From NCBI RefSeq assembly GCF_033101155.1, contig NZ_JAWMPX010000006.1, positions 124,001-188,000 on the forward strand: a stretch of 64,000 bases of DNA. Direction: 5' to 3'. This document shows, piece by piece, positions 34,753 through 43,104 of the stretch (within the stretch, counting starts at the first letter, position 1; every line of letters starts with the position of its first letter). Position numbers and translations under genes: made by a program. The DNA is from Tropicimonas sp033101155 (GTDB lineage Bacteria > Pseudomonadota > Alphaproteobacteria > Rhodobacterales > Rhodobacteraceae). The notes under the pieces were generated by a model. That model searched no databases, was not told where the DNA came from, and worked only from the letters and a program-made list of their open reading frames with translations.

Positions 34753-35691
34753 ATGGGTGACAGGATCGTCGTGGCCACGGTGACACGCAATCGCCCCGTC
34801 ATGCTCGGCCGGTTGCTGGACTCGCTGGCGCGGATCACCCCGCCCGAGGATACGGAGCTCGATTTCATCGTCGTCGAGAACGCCGAGACGCTGAGCCTCG
34901 CCCCGCCCGCCGCCACCTTGCCCGGACCGCTGCACCTGCTGAACGAGCCGGAGCTCGGCATCCCCTTCGCCCGCAACCGCGCACTCGACAGCGCACTGGA
35001 AATGGGCGCGGACTGGCTGGTCTTTGTCGATGACGACGAGACCGTGCGCCCGGACTGGCTCGCCGAACTCCATGCTGGCGCCGTCAGGGCCGGGGCCGAT
35101 CTTGCGGCGGGGCCGGTTGTCCCGGTTGCGCCGGACGGGGCACTGACGCGCAGCGAGCAAGCGATGATGGATTACTATACGCGCATGGCGGAGGAACGGC
35201 AGACGCGTATGGCCGCGCAGATGGCTCCCCGCGACCTGCCGACAAATAACTGGATCTGTCGCCTCGCCGCCGCCCGAGAGGTCGGGCTGCGCTTCGACGA
35301 GGCGCTGCGGATGACCGGCGGCTCGGACACGCGCTTGTCGCGGCAGGCCGTGGAGGCCGGGCTGAGAACGGGCTGGATCGCGGCGGCTGTGGTCGAGGAA
35401 GAGATGCCGCGCGCCCGGCTGACGGCGGGCTATCTCTTCCGCCGGGCCAAGTCACAGACGCTTGCCAAGATCGAGTTCGAATACCGCGCGAAGGGCAAGC
35501 CGATCCTCGGCAAGGCCCTGTTCCACATCCTCGCCAAAGGGGGCGGCGGCGCGCTGCGCTGGCTCGCGGGGCTGGTGACCGGGAGCGACACCCGCCTGCG
35601 CGGGGTCCGCTCGCTCGGTGTCGCGGCCGGCTGGGCGCAGGCCGCGCTTGGCGGCCGGAGCCGCCTCTATGACCGGGTCATCGGATCCTGA
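34753..35691 (+). CDS. family 2 glycosyltransferase
   Basis: 312 residues. GT-A fold: the nucleotide-binding start RIVVATVTRNRPVMLGRLLDSL, the donor-metal motif VFVDDDETVRP (DxD type) near residue 98 and an acceptor loop with TGGSDTRLSRQA. The C-terminal 60 residues are basic and amphipathic, without clear membrane helices, suggesting peripheral membrane contact. Start at 34753 follows GGGGAG and GGACAGG. Sugar and acceptor are unknown; there is no polysaccharide cluster around it. Confidence 0.87.
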   Translation: MGDRIVVATVTRNRPVMLGRLLDSLARITPPEDTELDFIVVENAETLSLAPPAATLPGPLHLLNEPELGIPFARNRALDSALEMGADWLVFVDDDETVRPDWLAELHAGAVRAGADLAAGPVVPVAPDGALTRSEQAMMDYYTRMAEERQTRMAAQMAPRDLPTNNWICRLAAAREVGLRFDEALRMTGGSDTRLSRQAVEAGLRTGWIAAAVVEEEMPRARLTAGYLFRRAKSQTLAKIEFEYRAKGKPILGKALFHILAKGGGGALRWLAGLVTGSDTRLRGVRSLGVAAGWAQAALGGRSRLYDRVIGS

Positions 35692-35701
35692 ACGCGGCGC
35701 G

Positions 35702-35968
35702 TCAGGAGGCGATATCGACCTGCTCGACTGCACCGCTTGCATCCAGGATACAGTTCCAGTTGGTGCCGGTGGCGCTGTCTTGAAGCGTGACCAGGCGACC
35801 ATCGATCAGGCTCTCATTCGAGACCAGGGCCGGAGTGCCGCCGGTGCCCGCCGCGGCGGAGACGGCGGCCTTGCAGGTGGCGACCTCGGGCGGATCGATC
35901 ACAACGTCGGTACAGGCTGCCAGCGCGGCAAGGAAAACGGCCGGAACGGCAAGGCGGAAAAACGGCAT
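35702..35968 (-). CDS. small putative lipoprotein
   Basis: 88 residues. A type II signal is seen: FFRLAVPAVFLAALAAC with the lipobox LAAC, Cys at 19. The mature part has two further cysteines (VATCKAAV and NWNCIL) that could form a disulfide and ends in a beta-like segment. GAGGATGTC precedes the ATG. It is convergent with the glycosyltransferase gene and otherwise alone. Similar small lipoproteins are common in Rhodobacterales; function unknown. Confidence 0.75.
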   Translation of the reverse strand: MPFFRLAVPAVFLAALAACTDVVIDPPEVATCKAAVSAAAGTGGTPALVSNESLIDGRLVTLQDSATGTNWNCILDASGAVEQVDIAS

Positions 35969-36185
35969 GGAGACATCCTCTAATCTGTCACTTGCGACCG
36001 AATGCGCGGGCCGCACGTTCAGGTTACGCCTTATTCCCGATCTGGCAAGGTGGACATGCAATGCAGCGGGAAAGAAGCGCCCCTGCCCCCCGCAGACCGG
36101 CCCGCGCGACCACTGAGTGGTGCTTTCCGCATGCTCCGAACCGCTTGGATGGATGCCGGAGCCTGCCCGTCCTCATCCATCCGTT

Positions 36186-37445
36186 TCAACGCGCCGTGTC
36201 AGATCTTCTGTCCGAACCCGCAATATACAGCAGAACGCACCCGACCATGAGCGCCGCGGCGAGCAGAAATGCGAGACCGGGCATGTGAAAACTCGCCTCT
36301 TCTCGTGTCGAGAAGTAGAAGACCTGGGTCATGACCAGCGGTGCGAGCACGGTGGCCAGCGAGATGGTCGAGGTTATGACGCCTTGCAACTCGCCCTGCG
36401 CATCGTCGGGGACCTGTTGGGACATGACGCCCTGCAACGCGGGAACGGCGAGCGAGCCGAGCGCGGAGATCGGGGTGAGGATGAGCGCAAGCGTGCCGGA
36501 GGTGATCAGTCCGAGCGCGGTCAACAGCCCGACCTCGAAAGTGAGGCCGAAGAGGATCGTGCCATTCTCGCCGAAAGTGCGCAGGAAGGGGCGGACCAGC
36601 CCCGCCTGCACGATCGTGTAGCCAATGCCGAACAGCGCCAGCGACGCCCCCACCATCGTCGTGTCCCACCCGAAGCGGACCGGCGTGAAATAGGCCCAGA
36701 TGGCCGGGTAGACGTAGAGTGCGAACTCGTAGATCGCGAGCACGGCGAGGAGGCGGCCGAGGCCGGGCAGCTTGCCGACATGCAGGATCGCGCCGAACGG
36801 ATTGGCGCGGCGCCAGGTGAAGGGGCGGCGGATGCGGTCCGTCACGGTTTCGGGCAGCACAAACCAGCCCAGCACCATGTTGAGCGCGGCGAGGATGGCG
36901 GCGGCGATGAAGGGCGCGCGCGGGCCGAAGGCGCCGAGCAACCCGCCGATCGCCGGGCCGATAACGAAACCGACGCCATAGGCGGCATGGGTCAGCGCAA
37001 AGCGGGGCGCCTTGTCCTCGGGGCGCGAGATATCGGCGACGAAAGCCATGGCGGTGGAATGGGTCGCCGCGAGGATGCCGCCGACAATGCGCGCGGCCAG
37101 CAGCATCCAGATCGATCCGGTCACCGCCATCACGAGGTAGTCGGCGGACATCACCGCAAGCGAGATCAGCAGAACGGGGCGGCGCCCGAAAGCGTCCGAG
37201 AGCGAGCCGAGCACCGGGCCGAAGAGAAATTGCATCACTGCGAACCCGGTGGCCAGAATCCCGCCCCAGACCGCCGCCTCTCCCAGCGAGCCGCCATTCA
37301 CGTCGCGGATCAGCTCCGGCATGACCGGCAGAATCAGCCCGATCCCCATCGCGTCGATGACCAGCGTCATCAGGATGAAGGCGAGTGGGAGCCGGTGGCC
37401 GCCGGGTGCCGGGCCGGGTTTCGAATGGTCGGCGGTGTCGTTCAA
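36186..37445 (-). CDS. MFS exporter, TetA/TCR-like
   Basis: 419 residues, about 12 membrane helices. Diagnostic motifs of the tetracycline-type drug:proton antiporters: VIDAMGIGLILPVMPEL in helix 1, GSLSDAFGRRPVLLISL in loop 2-3 and GVGFVIGPAIGGLLGAFG in helix 5. It lies 10 nt downstream of pcaD and is likely co-transcribed. In that setting export or uptake of an aromatic compound is as likely as antibiotic efflux. Substrate cannot be assigned. Confidence 0.85.
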   Translation of the reverse strand: MNDTADHSKPGPAPGGHRLPLAFILMTLVIDAMGIGLILPVMPELIRDVNGGSLGEAAVWGGILATGFAVMQFLFGPVLGSLSDAFGRRPVLLISLAVMSADYLVMAVTGSIWMLLAARIVGGILAATHSTAMAFVADISRPEDKAPRFALTHAAYGVGFVIGPAIGGLLGAFGPRAPFIAAAILAALNMVLGWFVLPETVTDRIRRPFTWRRANPFGAILHVGKLPGLGRLLAVLAIYEFALYVYPAIWAYFTPVRFGWDTTMVGASLALFGIGYTIVQAGLVRPFLRTFGENGTILFGLTFEVGLLTALGLITSGTLALILTPISALGSLAVPALQGVMSQQVPDDAQGELQGVITSTISLATVLAPLVMTQVFYFSTREEASFHMPGLAFLLAAALMVGCVLLYIAGSDRRSDTAR

Positions 37446-37455
37446 GACGGGCCTC

Positions 37456-38241
37456 TCAATGGCCGATTGCGGTCAGGAACTGCTGGAGCCGGTCGGAATA
37501 GGCATCGGGCTGCTCAACGCAGGGAATATGACCGGCGGCGCGCAGCAGGTGGAACTCGGAGCCCCTGATCAACTCCGCCGTCTCCCGAACGAGATCGGGC
37601 GGGGTCGAGCCGTCCTCGGAACAGGCGAAGGCAAGCGTCGGCAAGGTGAGCGCAGCGGTCGAGCTGTAGAAGTCGGTCCCCGCGATGGCGTGGCAGGTGC
37701 CGACATAGCCCTCCTGCGGCGAGCGTGTGACCATGTTGCGCCAGAGCTTCAGCTCGGCGGTCTCGCGGAAGGCGCGGGTGAACCATTTCTCCATGATCCC
37801 GTCCGCCATGGCCTCGATGCCGCCAGCTTCGATGCCGGCGATGCGGTCGGCCCAGGTTTCACGGGTGCCGATCTTGGCAGCGGTGTTGGAGAGCACCATG
37901 GCACGCACCAGATCCAGCCGCTTGGCCGCGAGCCCTTGTGCGACCATGCCGCCGACCGAGAGTCCGATGAAGACGCAGTCCTTGACCGCTAGCAGGTCCA
38001 GCAGCCGTTCCGCGTCCCGAACCAGCGCGCCCATCGAATAGGGCGCGGGCGGGCAGTCGGAGAGGCCGTGACCGCGCATGTCATAGCGGATGACGCGGTA
38101 TTTCTGCGGCAGCCGGGCAACAACAGCGTCCCAGATGCGCAGATCTGTGCCCAGCGAGTTGGCGAAGACCACCGGCGGCCCTGACGGGGTCCCATCTTCG
38201 CGCCAATGCAGCGCCACGTCTCCGAGATCCGCCATTTGCAT
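37456..38241 (-). CDS. pcaD: 3-oxoadipate enol-lactonase (alpha/beta hydrolase)
   Basis: 261 residues, the family length. Catalytic triad of an alpha/beta hydrolase: nucleophile Ser95 in GLSVGG, an acidic residue near SEDGSTPP and His238 in AAGHIPCVEQP. The oxyanion region NSLGTDLRIWD and YDMRGHGLSDCP are typical of PcaD, which opens 3-oxoadipate enol-lactone to 3-oxoadipate in the protocatechuate branch of the beta-ketoadipate pathway. No other pca genes are in the window, so a related lactonase or esterase role is possible. ATG at 38241 follows GGGAGA. Confidence 0.8.
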   Translation of the reverse strand: MQMADLGDVALHWREDGTPSGPPVVFANSLGTDLRIWDAVVARLPQKYRVIRYDMRGHGLSDCPPAPYSMGALVRDAERLLDLLAVKDCVFIGLSVGGMVAQGLAAKRLDLVRAMVLSNTAAKIGTRETWADRIAGIEAGGIEAMADGIMEKWFTRAFRETAELKLWRNMVTRSPQEGYVGTCHAIAGTDFYSSTAALTLPTLAFACSEDGSTPPDLVRETAELIRGSEFHLLRAAGHIPCVEQPDAYSDRLQQFLTAIGH

Positions 38242-38501
38242 ATCTGTTCTCCCGCTGATGCTTCGGTCTCTGCGTATCCAAGCGCGCGCCTCGGGGGAAG
38301 GGCGGAAGTGGGCGGAGGGCGTGGCGGAGGACGTCGGGCCGGACCGATGCGCCTTCCCCATGATCGCTCCTTCGAGCGGGAAATCGAGCCGATTGAGCGC
38401 AGTGAAACCGGGCGCATGCGACACGGCATCACGTTCTTCGACACGGACTTCTGGCCTTTGAACGCGACCCACCTGCAAGAGGAACGCGCCTGCAAACGCC
38501 C

Positions 38502-38521
38502 GGTTGCAACCAGTTGCAACC
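38502..38521. promoter_or_regulatory. tandem GTTGCAAC palindromes, candidate operator
   Basis: GGTTGCAACC at 38502-38511 is directly followed by AGTTGCAACC at 38512-38521. Two copies of a palindromic 8-mer repeat at exactly one helical turn, 58 bp upstream of the Fnr box. The regular phase suggests two dimers of one regulator on the same DNA face. Regulator unknown. Confidence 0.5.
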
Positions 38522-38579
38522 CTGACATTCCAACGCCGCCTGCGACCAATTCGGCACAGCCGCGAAAACGTTTGCTTAA

Positions 38580-38620
38580 TTGATCCGTATCAAGGTACCT
38601 CCGCGCGGGGTGCGTAGCTT
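38580..38620 (+). promoter_or_regulatory. Fnr/FnrL box and promoter of the Nfn/Kor operon
   Basis: TTGATCCGTATCAA at 38580-38593 matches the Fnr/FnrL/Anr consensus TTGAT-N4-ATCAA in every defined position. TAGCTT at 38615-38620 is -10-like. A start near 38627-38628 would place the box centre at -41, the class II activator position. This predicts induction when oxygen is low. The box is 118 bp before the first start codon. Confidence 0.75.
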
Positions 38621-38711
38621 CACCTCAGTCGAGTCCGGGTCTGGGCCGCACGCCGCAAGGCGCCCGACGACCCCGGCCTGGGCCTATGCGATGCGAAGGA
38701 GGAGCGCGCGC

Positions 38712-39659
38712 ATGTCCAGTAGCGACAGCCAAGGGAGCGCCCCGGCCGACCAGCCAGGGCAGAAAATCATGCACAGTGACGAAATGAGCAACGCGACGGG
38801 GTTCCCCATCGTGACCCGGACCGATTTTTCGGACACGACCTTCCTGCTCGAGGTCGAACATCCCCAGATGGCGCGTGCGGCGCGTCCGGGTCAGTTTGTC
38901 ATCGTCATGCTCGACGATCACGGCGAGCGCATCCCGCTCACAATCGCCGATTTCGATCGCGACAAGGGTACGGTCACGCTGGTGATCCAGGCCGTCGGCA
39001 AGTCGAGCCGCGAGATGCAGACGCGCTGCCAGGTCGGCAAGACGCTCTTCGGCCTCGCCGGCCCGATGGGCATCCCGAGCGAAGTTTCGCACGCGAAGAA
39101 GGTCGTCTGTGTCGGCGGCGGTCTCGGCGTGGCGCCGATCTTCCCGCAGGCGCGCGCATTCAAGGAGGCCGGTGCCTATGTGATCGGCGTCGTGGGCTTC
39201 CGCTCCGCCAGCCTCGTCTTCTGGGAAGAGAAATTCCGGTCCGTTTGCGACGAATTCGTGATCTGCACCGATGATGGCACGGCCGGCATCAAGGGCTTGG
39301 TAACCCAAGGCATCGAAACTGCGATAACGACTCATGGCGATATCGATGAGGTTGTTGCCATCGGGCCGCCGATAATGATGCGGGCCTGCGCGGAGACGAC
39401 GCGGCCCCATGGGGTCAAGACGATGGTGAGCCTCAACCCGATCATGGTGGACGGCACAGGGATGTGCGGCGGCTGCCGTGTGCGGGTGGACAACAAGATC
39501 AAGTTCGCCTGTGTCGACGGACCGGATTTCGACGGCCACGCGGTGGATTTCGACGACCTGATGGCGCGCCTGCAGCGCTATCGGCCGCAGGAGGCGGCAG
39601 CAATGGAAAGCTGGTCGGACAGCTGCAAGCGGTTGCAGCCCCAAGAGGAGGGCCGCTGA
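38712..39659 (+). CDS. NfnA/SudB-like FAD/NAD-binding [2Fe-2S] flavoprotein
   Basis: 315 residues. A ferredoxin-reductase module: FAD-binding region (RPGQFVIVMLDDHGERIPLTIAD), NAD-binding GGGLGVAPIFPQARAF, then the PyrK/SudB/NfnA iron-sulfur motif with Asp and three Cys spaced as in NfnA (DGTGMCGGCRV, then FACVDGPDFDGH). Known partners form NADH-dependent reduced ferredoxin:NADP oxidoreductase (NfnAB, electron bifurcating) or sulfide dehydrogenase SudAB. The first ATG after a strong AAGGAGG is used; it adds an approximately 25-residue N-terminal extension. First gene of an Fnr-box operon; the NfnB-like gene starts one base after its stop. Confidence 0.87.
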   Translation: MSSSDSQGSAPADQPGQKIMHSDEMSNATGFPIVTRTDFSDTTFLLEVEHPQMARAARPGQFVIVMLDDHGERIPLTIADFDRDKGTVTLVIQAVGKSSREMQTRCQVGKTLFGLAGPMGIPSEVSHAKKVVCVGGGLGVAPIFPQARAFKEAGAYVIGVVGFRSASLVFWEEKFRSVCDEFVICTDDGTAGIKGLVTQGIETAITTHGDIDEVVAIGPPIMMRACAETTRPHGVKTMVSLNPIMVDGTGMCGGCRVRVDNKIKFACVDGPDFDGHAVDFDDLMARLQRYRPQEAAAMESWSDSCKRLQPQEEGR

Positions 39660-39660
39660 G

Positions 39661-41169
39661 ATGGCACGCAAGACGATCCGCTCGATCCCGCAGGAACGCG
39701 CGCCCATGCCGGTGCTCGACGCCGAGATCCGGGCGACGAGTTTCGACGAGGTCTCGCTGGGCTTCGACCAGCAGAACGCGCTGGTCGAGTGCGAGCGCTG
39801 CCTGATCTGCCCGGAGCCGGCCTGCGTTGCCGGCTGCCCGGTGGAGATCGACATTCCCGGCTTCATCCAGAAGATGCTGAAATCCGACTACCAGGGCGCC
39901 TGGGACGTGTTGACGGACTCGACCTTCCTGCCGGCTGTCTGCGGACGGGTCTGTCCGCAGGAAGACCAGTGCGAGGGCGTCTGCGCGGTCGCGGTGAGCG
40001 GCGGGCTGGAACCGGTTGCCATCGGGCGGCTGGAGCGTTGGCTTGGCGACAAGGCAATCGAGCAAGGCTGGCGCAAGAAAAGCCATGTCGCACCGAACCG
40101 CTTCAAGGTCGGCATTGTCGGCTCGGGCCCCGCAAGCATGGCCTGCGCGGCGGACCTGGCCAAGGCTGGCTGCAAGGTCACGGTGTTCGAGGCGCTGCAT
40201 GCGCCCGGCGGCGTGCTGCGCTACGGCATCCCGGAGTTCCGGCTGCCCAATTCGGTGGTCGATGCCGAGATCGCAAATCTTGAGGCGCTTGGCGTCGAAA
40301 TCCGCTGCAACACGCTGGTTGGGCGGCTCTTCACCGTCGAGCAGATGCTGGAAGAGATGGGCTTTGACGCCGTCTTTATCGGCACCGGCGCGGGCACCCC
40401 GAAATTCATGGACATCCCCGGCGAGAACTTCAACGGCGTGCTCTCGGCCAACGAGTTGCTGACGCGCTGCAACCTGATGCATGCCGGCGATTTCCCGAAG
40501 TTCGACACGCCGCTCGAGGTCGGCAAGAAAATCGCCGTAATCGGCTCGGGCAATACCGCGATGGACGCGATGCGGGTCTCGAAACGACTCGGCGCCGAAG
40601 AGGTACATTGCGTCTACCGGCGCACCGAAGCCGAATGCCCGGCGCGACTGGAGGAACTGCACCACGCGCAGGAAGAAGGCATCGAGTTCCACTGGCTGAC
40701 GGCGCCCGTCGAGCTGCTGGGCGACGCCAACAACAATGTGCGCGCGATGCGCTGCCTGCGCATGGAGCTTGGTGAGCCGGACGACTCGGGTCGGCGGCGG
40801 CCGGTGCCCGTACCGGGCAGCGAGTTCGAGTTCGAGGCCGACACAGTGGTCTATGCCATCGGCACCTCGCCCAACCCGATTCTTGGACAGACCTCGAATG
40901 TCCAGCTCAACAAATGGGGCTATATCGACACGGATGACGAGCTCGCGACCTCGCTGGCCGGCGTCTATGCCGGGGGCGATATCGTCACGGGCGCGGCGAC
41001 GGTGATCCTGGCAATGGGGGCGGGCCGTCGCGCGGCGGCGAGCATCCGGCGCTATCTCGGCATCCGCGATTCAATGAGCGTCTACGAGCCGGAAAATACC
41101 GGCTTCGAGAACACGCTTTTCGGCATCGACATGTCCGAGAAGAACTTCGTCCATCTGCGGCAGATCTAA
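39661..41169 (+). CDS. NfnB/GltD-like NAD(P)H-dependent flavoprotein with two [4Fe-4S] clusters
   Basis: 502 residues. The N-terminal iron-sulfur domain carries CERCLICPEPACVAGCP and VCGRVCPQEDQCEGVC, the two-cluster pattern of GltD, SudA and NfnB. Two dinucleotide folds follow: FAD (VGIVGSGPASMACAADLAKAG) and NADPH (IAVIGSGNTAMDAMR), with a final GDIVTGAATVILAMGAGRRAA FAD contact. As GltD it would need a GltB partner, which is absent. Beside an NfnA-like subunit and a 2-oxoacid:ferredoxin oxidoreductase, an Nfn-type electron-transfer role is favoured. Bifurcation itself cannot be judged from sequence. Confidence 0.88.
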   Translation: MARKTIRSIPQERAPMPVLDAEIRATSFDEVSLGFDQQNALVECERCLICPEPACVAGCPVEIDIPGFIQKMLKSDYQGAWDVLTDSTFLPAVCGRVCPQEDQCEGVCAVAVSGGLEPVAIGRLERWLGDKAIEQGWRKKSHVAPNRFKVGIVGSGPASMACAADLAKAGCKVTVFEALHAPGGVLRYGIPEFRLPNSVVDAEIANLEALGVEIRCNTLVGRLFTVEQMLEEMGFDAVFIGTGAGTPKFMDIPGENFNGVLSANELLTRCNLMHAGDFPKFDTPLEVGKKIAVIGSGNTAMDAMRVSKRLGAEEVHCVYRRTEAECPARLEELHHAQEEGIEFHWLTAPVELLGDANNNVRAMRCLRMELGEPDDSGRRRPVPVPGSEFEFEADTVVYAIGTSPNPILGQTSNVQLNKWGYIDTDDELATSLAGVYAGGDIVTGAATVILAMGAGRRAAASIRRYLGIRDSMSVYEPENTGFENTLFGIDMSEKNFVHLRQI

Positions 41170-41184
41170 GGGAAGAGCAGTAAA

Positions 41185-43104
41185 ATGACATCGGAGAGCA
41201 CGCAGGTTCTGGAGAAACCTTCGGAGGAGCGTCCGGTACGAGGCCGGCCCGCGGAGGTGATCCCGGAACACATCGTCGAGATTGTCTCGGATTCGGGCGA
41301 AGGGGCGCAGCGTTGCGGCCAGTCGCTGGCCTCGATCGCGGCGCGCAGCGGCATGGGGATCTGGACGGTGGAGATCATTCCCGCCGAGATCCAGCCGCCA
41401 CAACGCTCCATTGCCGGAGCTTCTGGCAACCGGGTGCGCATGGCGGCCGAACCGGTGACCAATATCGGGGATCAGGCCGATCTCGTCGTCGCTTTCAACG
41501 AGCAGGTCCTGCTGAGCCGGCTGCGCGCCGGCGAGGTCAAGCCGGGAGCGACCATCCTGATCGAGAGTGCCTGGGAAAAAGACCGGGATGCTTCTGTCGC
41601 GACCGCCTATCTCAAAGTCTGTGCCGAGGTGCGCGAGCAGGGCTACAAGCTCATCGAAGTGCCGATGGGGGCAGAGTGCCAGAAATACGTACCCGATCCG
41701 CGCAAGGGCAAGAACATGTTCGTGCTCGGCATGCTCTGCGCGATCTACTCTCTGGATCATGACAAAGCGCAAGCGCAGGTTCGCTATATCTTCGCCAAGA
41801 AGGATCAGCGGATCATCAATGCCAATATCGAGCTGCTGGACGCGGGCCGTGCATGGGCCGAGACCAACCTTGACCTCGCCTACAGCATCCCCGCCCCGCC
41901 TGTGGCCGAGAAACAGGTGGTGATGAACGGAAATGCCGCGCTGGCTCTCGGGACGGTCGCCTCTGGCATGGAAGTCTGCGCGATGTATCCGATCACGCCG
42001 GCAACCTCGGCCTCGCATTACCTCTCCTCGATTTTCGAGAAAGTCGGCTGCGTCGTGCATCAGGCCGAGGACGAGATCTCTGCCTGCGCCTTCGCCATCG
42101 GCTCTTCCTATGCCGGCAAATGCGCCGTGACGATCACCTCCGGGCCGGGCCTCTCGCTCAAGCAGGAAGCCATCGGCCTCGCCGTGATGTCCGAAATCCC
42201 GCTCGTGATCATCAACGTGCAGCGGGGCGGACCGTCGACCGGCCTGCCGACCAAGGTCGAGCAAGGGGACCTGATGTCCGCCATGTTCGGCTCCCATGGC
42301 GACGCGCCGAAGGTGGTCATGGCAGTCTCTTCCATCGAGGACTGCTTCCACTCGGTCATCACCGCGCGCAAGATCGCGGAGACCTTCAACATGGTGGTGG
42401 TAATCCTTTCGGACGCCGCGCTGGCGACCGCGCAGCAGCCCTTCAAACGACCGGATTTCCGCGCCGACTGGCTGGCACCGCCGGTCAACCAGAGCGCCGT
42501 GCCGGACCATGCACGCCCCTATGACTGGGACGAGCGGACCGGCATCGCCACGCGGTTCATCCCCGGCCAGCCGAACGGCATGCATTGCCTGACGGGCCTC
42601 GCCCATGACCGCGACAGCCATGTCGCCTATGATCCGCAGATCAACGAAGAGGGCTTGCTCAACCGCTCCCGCAAGCTCGCGGCCTTCCAGAAGACGCTGC
42701 GCCTCGAGCCGGTCTTCGGCGGCGACGAGGGCGAGCTTCTGCTGCTCGGCTGGGGCTCGACCCGTGGCGCGATGCAGGAAGCCGTCAGCCGGCTGCGCGC
42801 CGAGGGCCACAAGGTCTCCTCGCTGCATCTCAAGTTCCTGCAGCCCATGGCCTCGGGGATCGACGAGGTGATGAAGCGCTTCGACCGCGTCATGACCATC
42901 GAGAACAACTGGAACGACCCGGTTTCGGACCCGCTGATCGACAGCAACAACCGCCGCTACTCGCACCTGGCGATGCTGCTCAGGTCGCGCTGGTTGGTGG
43001 ATGTCGATTGCTGGGGCAATGCCCGCGGACAGCCGCTCAAACCCGGCGAGATCCACGATGCCGCCCTTGCGAAACTCAACCAGGCCCGGGGAGAAACCCA
43101 ATGA
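41185..43104 (+). CDS. korA: 2-oxoacid:ferredoxin oxidoreductase, fused gamma-alpha subunit
   Basis: 639 residues. Residues 25-230 form the gamma-type domain (HIVEIVSDSGEGAQRCGQSLA and ADLVVAFNEQVL). From about 250 comes the pyrimidine-binding alpha domain with GNAALALGTVASGMEVCAMYPITPATSA, HQAEDEISACAFAIGSSYAG and QRGGPSTGLPTKVEQGDL, diagnostic of KorA-type enzymes, and a transketolase-C-like end. With KorB it oxidises a 2-oxoacid with CoA to the acyl-CoA and passes electrons to iron-sulfur acceptors. 2-Oxoglutarate is the best guess. The stop overlaps the KorB start (ATGA). Confidence 0.92.
   Translation: MTSESTQVLEKPSEERPVRGRPAEVIPEHIVEIVSDSGEGAQRCGQSLASIAARSGMGIWTVEIIPAEIQPPQRSIAGASGNRVRMAAEPVTNIGDQADLVVAFNEQVLLSRLRAGEVKPGATILIESAWEKDRDASVATAYLKVCAEVREQGYKLIEVPMGAECQKYVPDPRKGKNMFVLGMLCAIYSLDHDKAQAQVRYIFAKKDQRIINANIELLDAGRAWAETNLDLAYSIPAPPVAEKQVVMNGNAALALGTVASGMEVCAMYPITPATSASHYLSSIFEKVGCVVHQAEDEISACAFAIGSSYAGKCAVTITSGPGLSLKQEAIGLAVMSEIPLVIINVQRGGPSTGLPTKVEQGDLMSAMFGSHGDAPKVVMAVSSIEDCFHSVITARKIAETFNMVVVILSDAALATAQQPFKRPDFRADWLAPPVNQSAVPDHARPYDWDERTGIATRFIPGQPNGMHCLTGLAHDRDSHVAYDPQINEEGLLNRSRKLAAFQKTLRLEPVFGGDEGELLLLGWGSTRGAMQEAVSRLRAEGHKVSSLHLKFLQPMASGIDEVMKRFDRVMTIENNWNDPVSDPLIDSNNRRYSHLAMLLRSRWLVDVDCWGNARGQPLKPGEIHDAALAKLNQARGETQ

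Larger units (their letters stand above)
38242..38711. promoter_or_regulatory. long divergent regulatory region upstream of the Nfn/Kor operon
   Basis: 470 bp between pcaD (minus) and the redox operon (plus). It contains tandem GTTGCAAC palindromes, a perfect Fnr box and an AAGGAGG ribosome site (38697-38703) eight bases before the first ATG. No gene is supported in it. Confidence 0.6.

Noticed and set aside
39661..41169. Glutamate synthase small subunit (GltD)
   Set aside because: No large subunit GltB is nearby and the partners are an NfnA-like subunit and Kor genes; the domain order is shared by GltD, SudA and NfnB.
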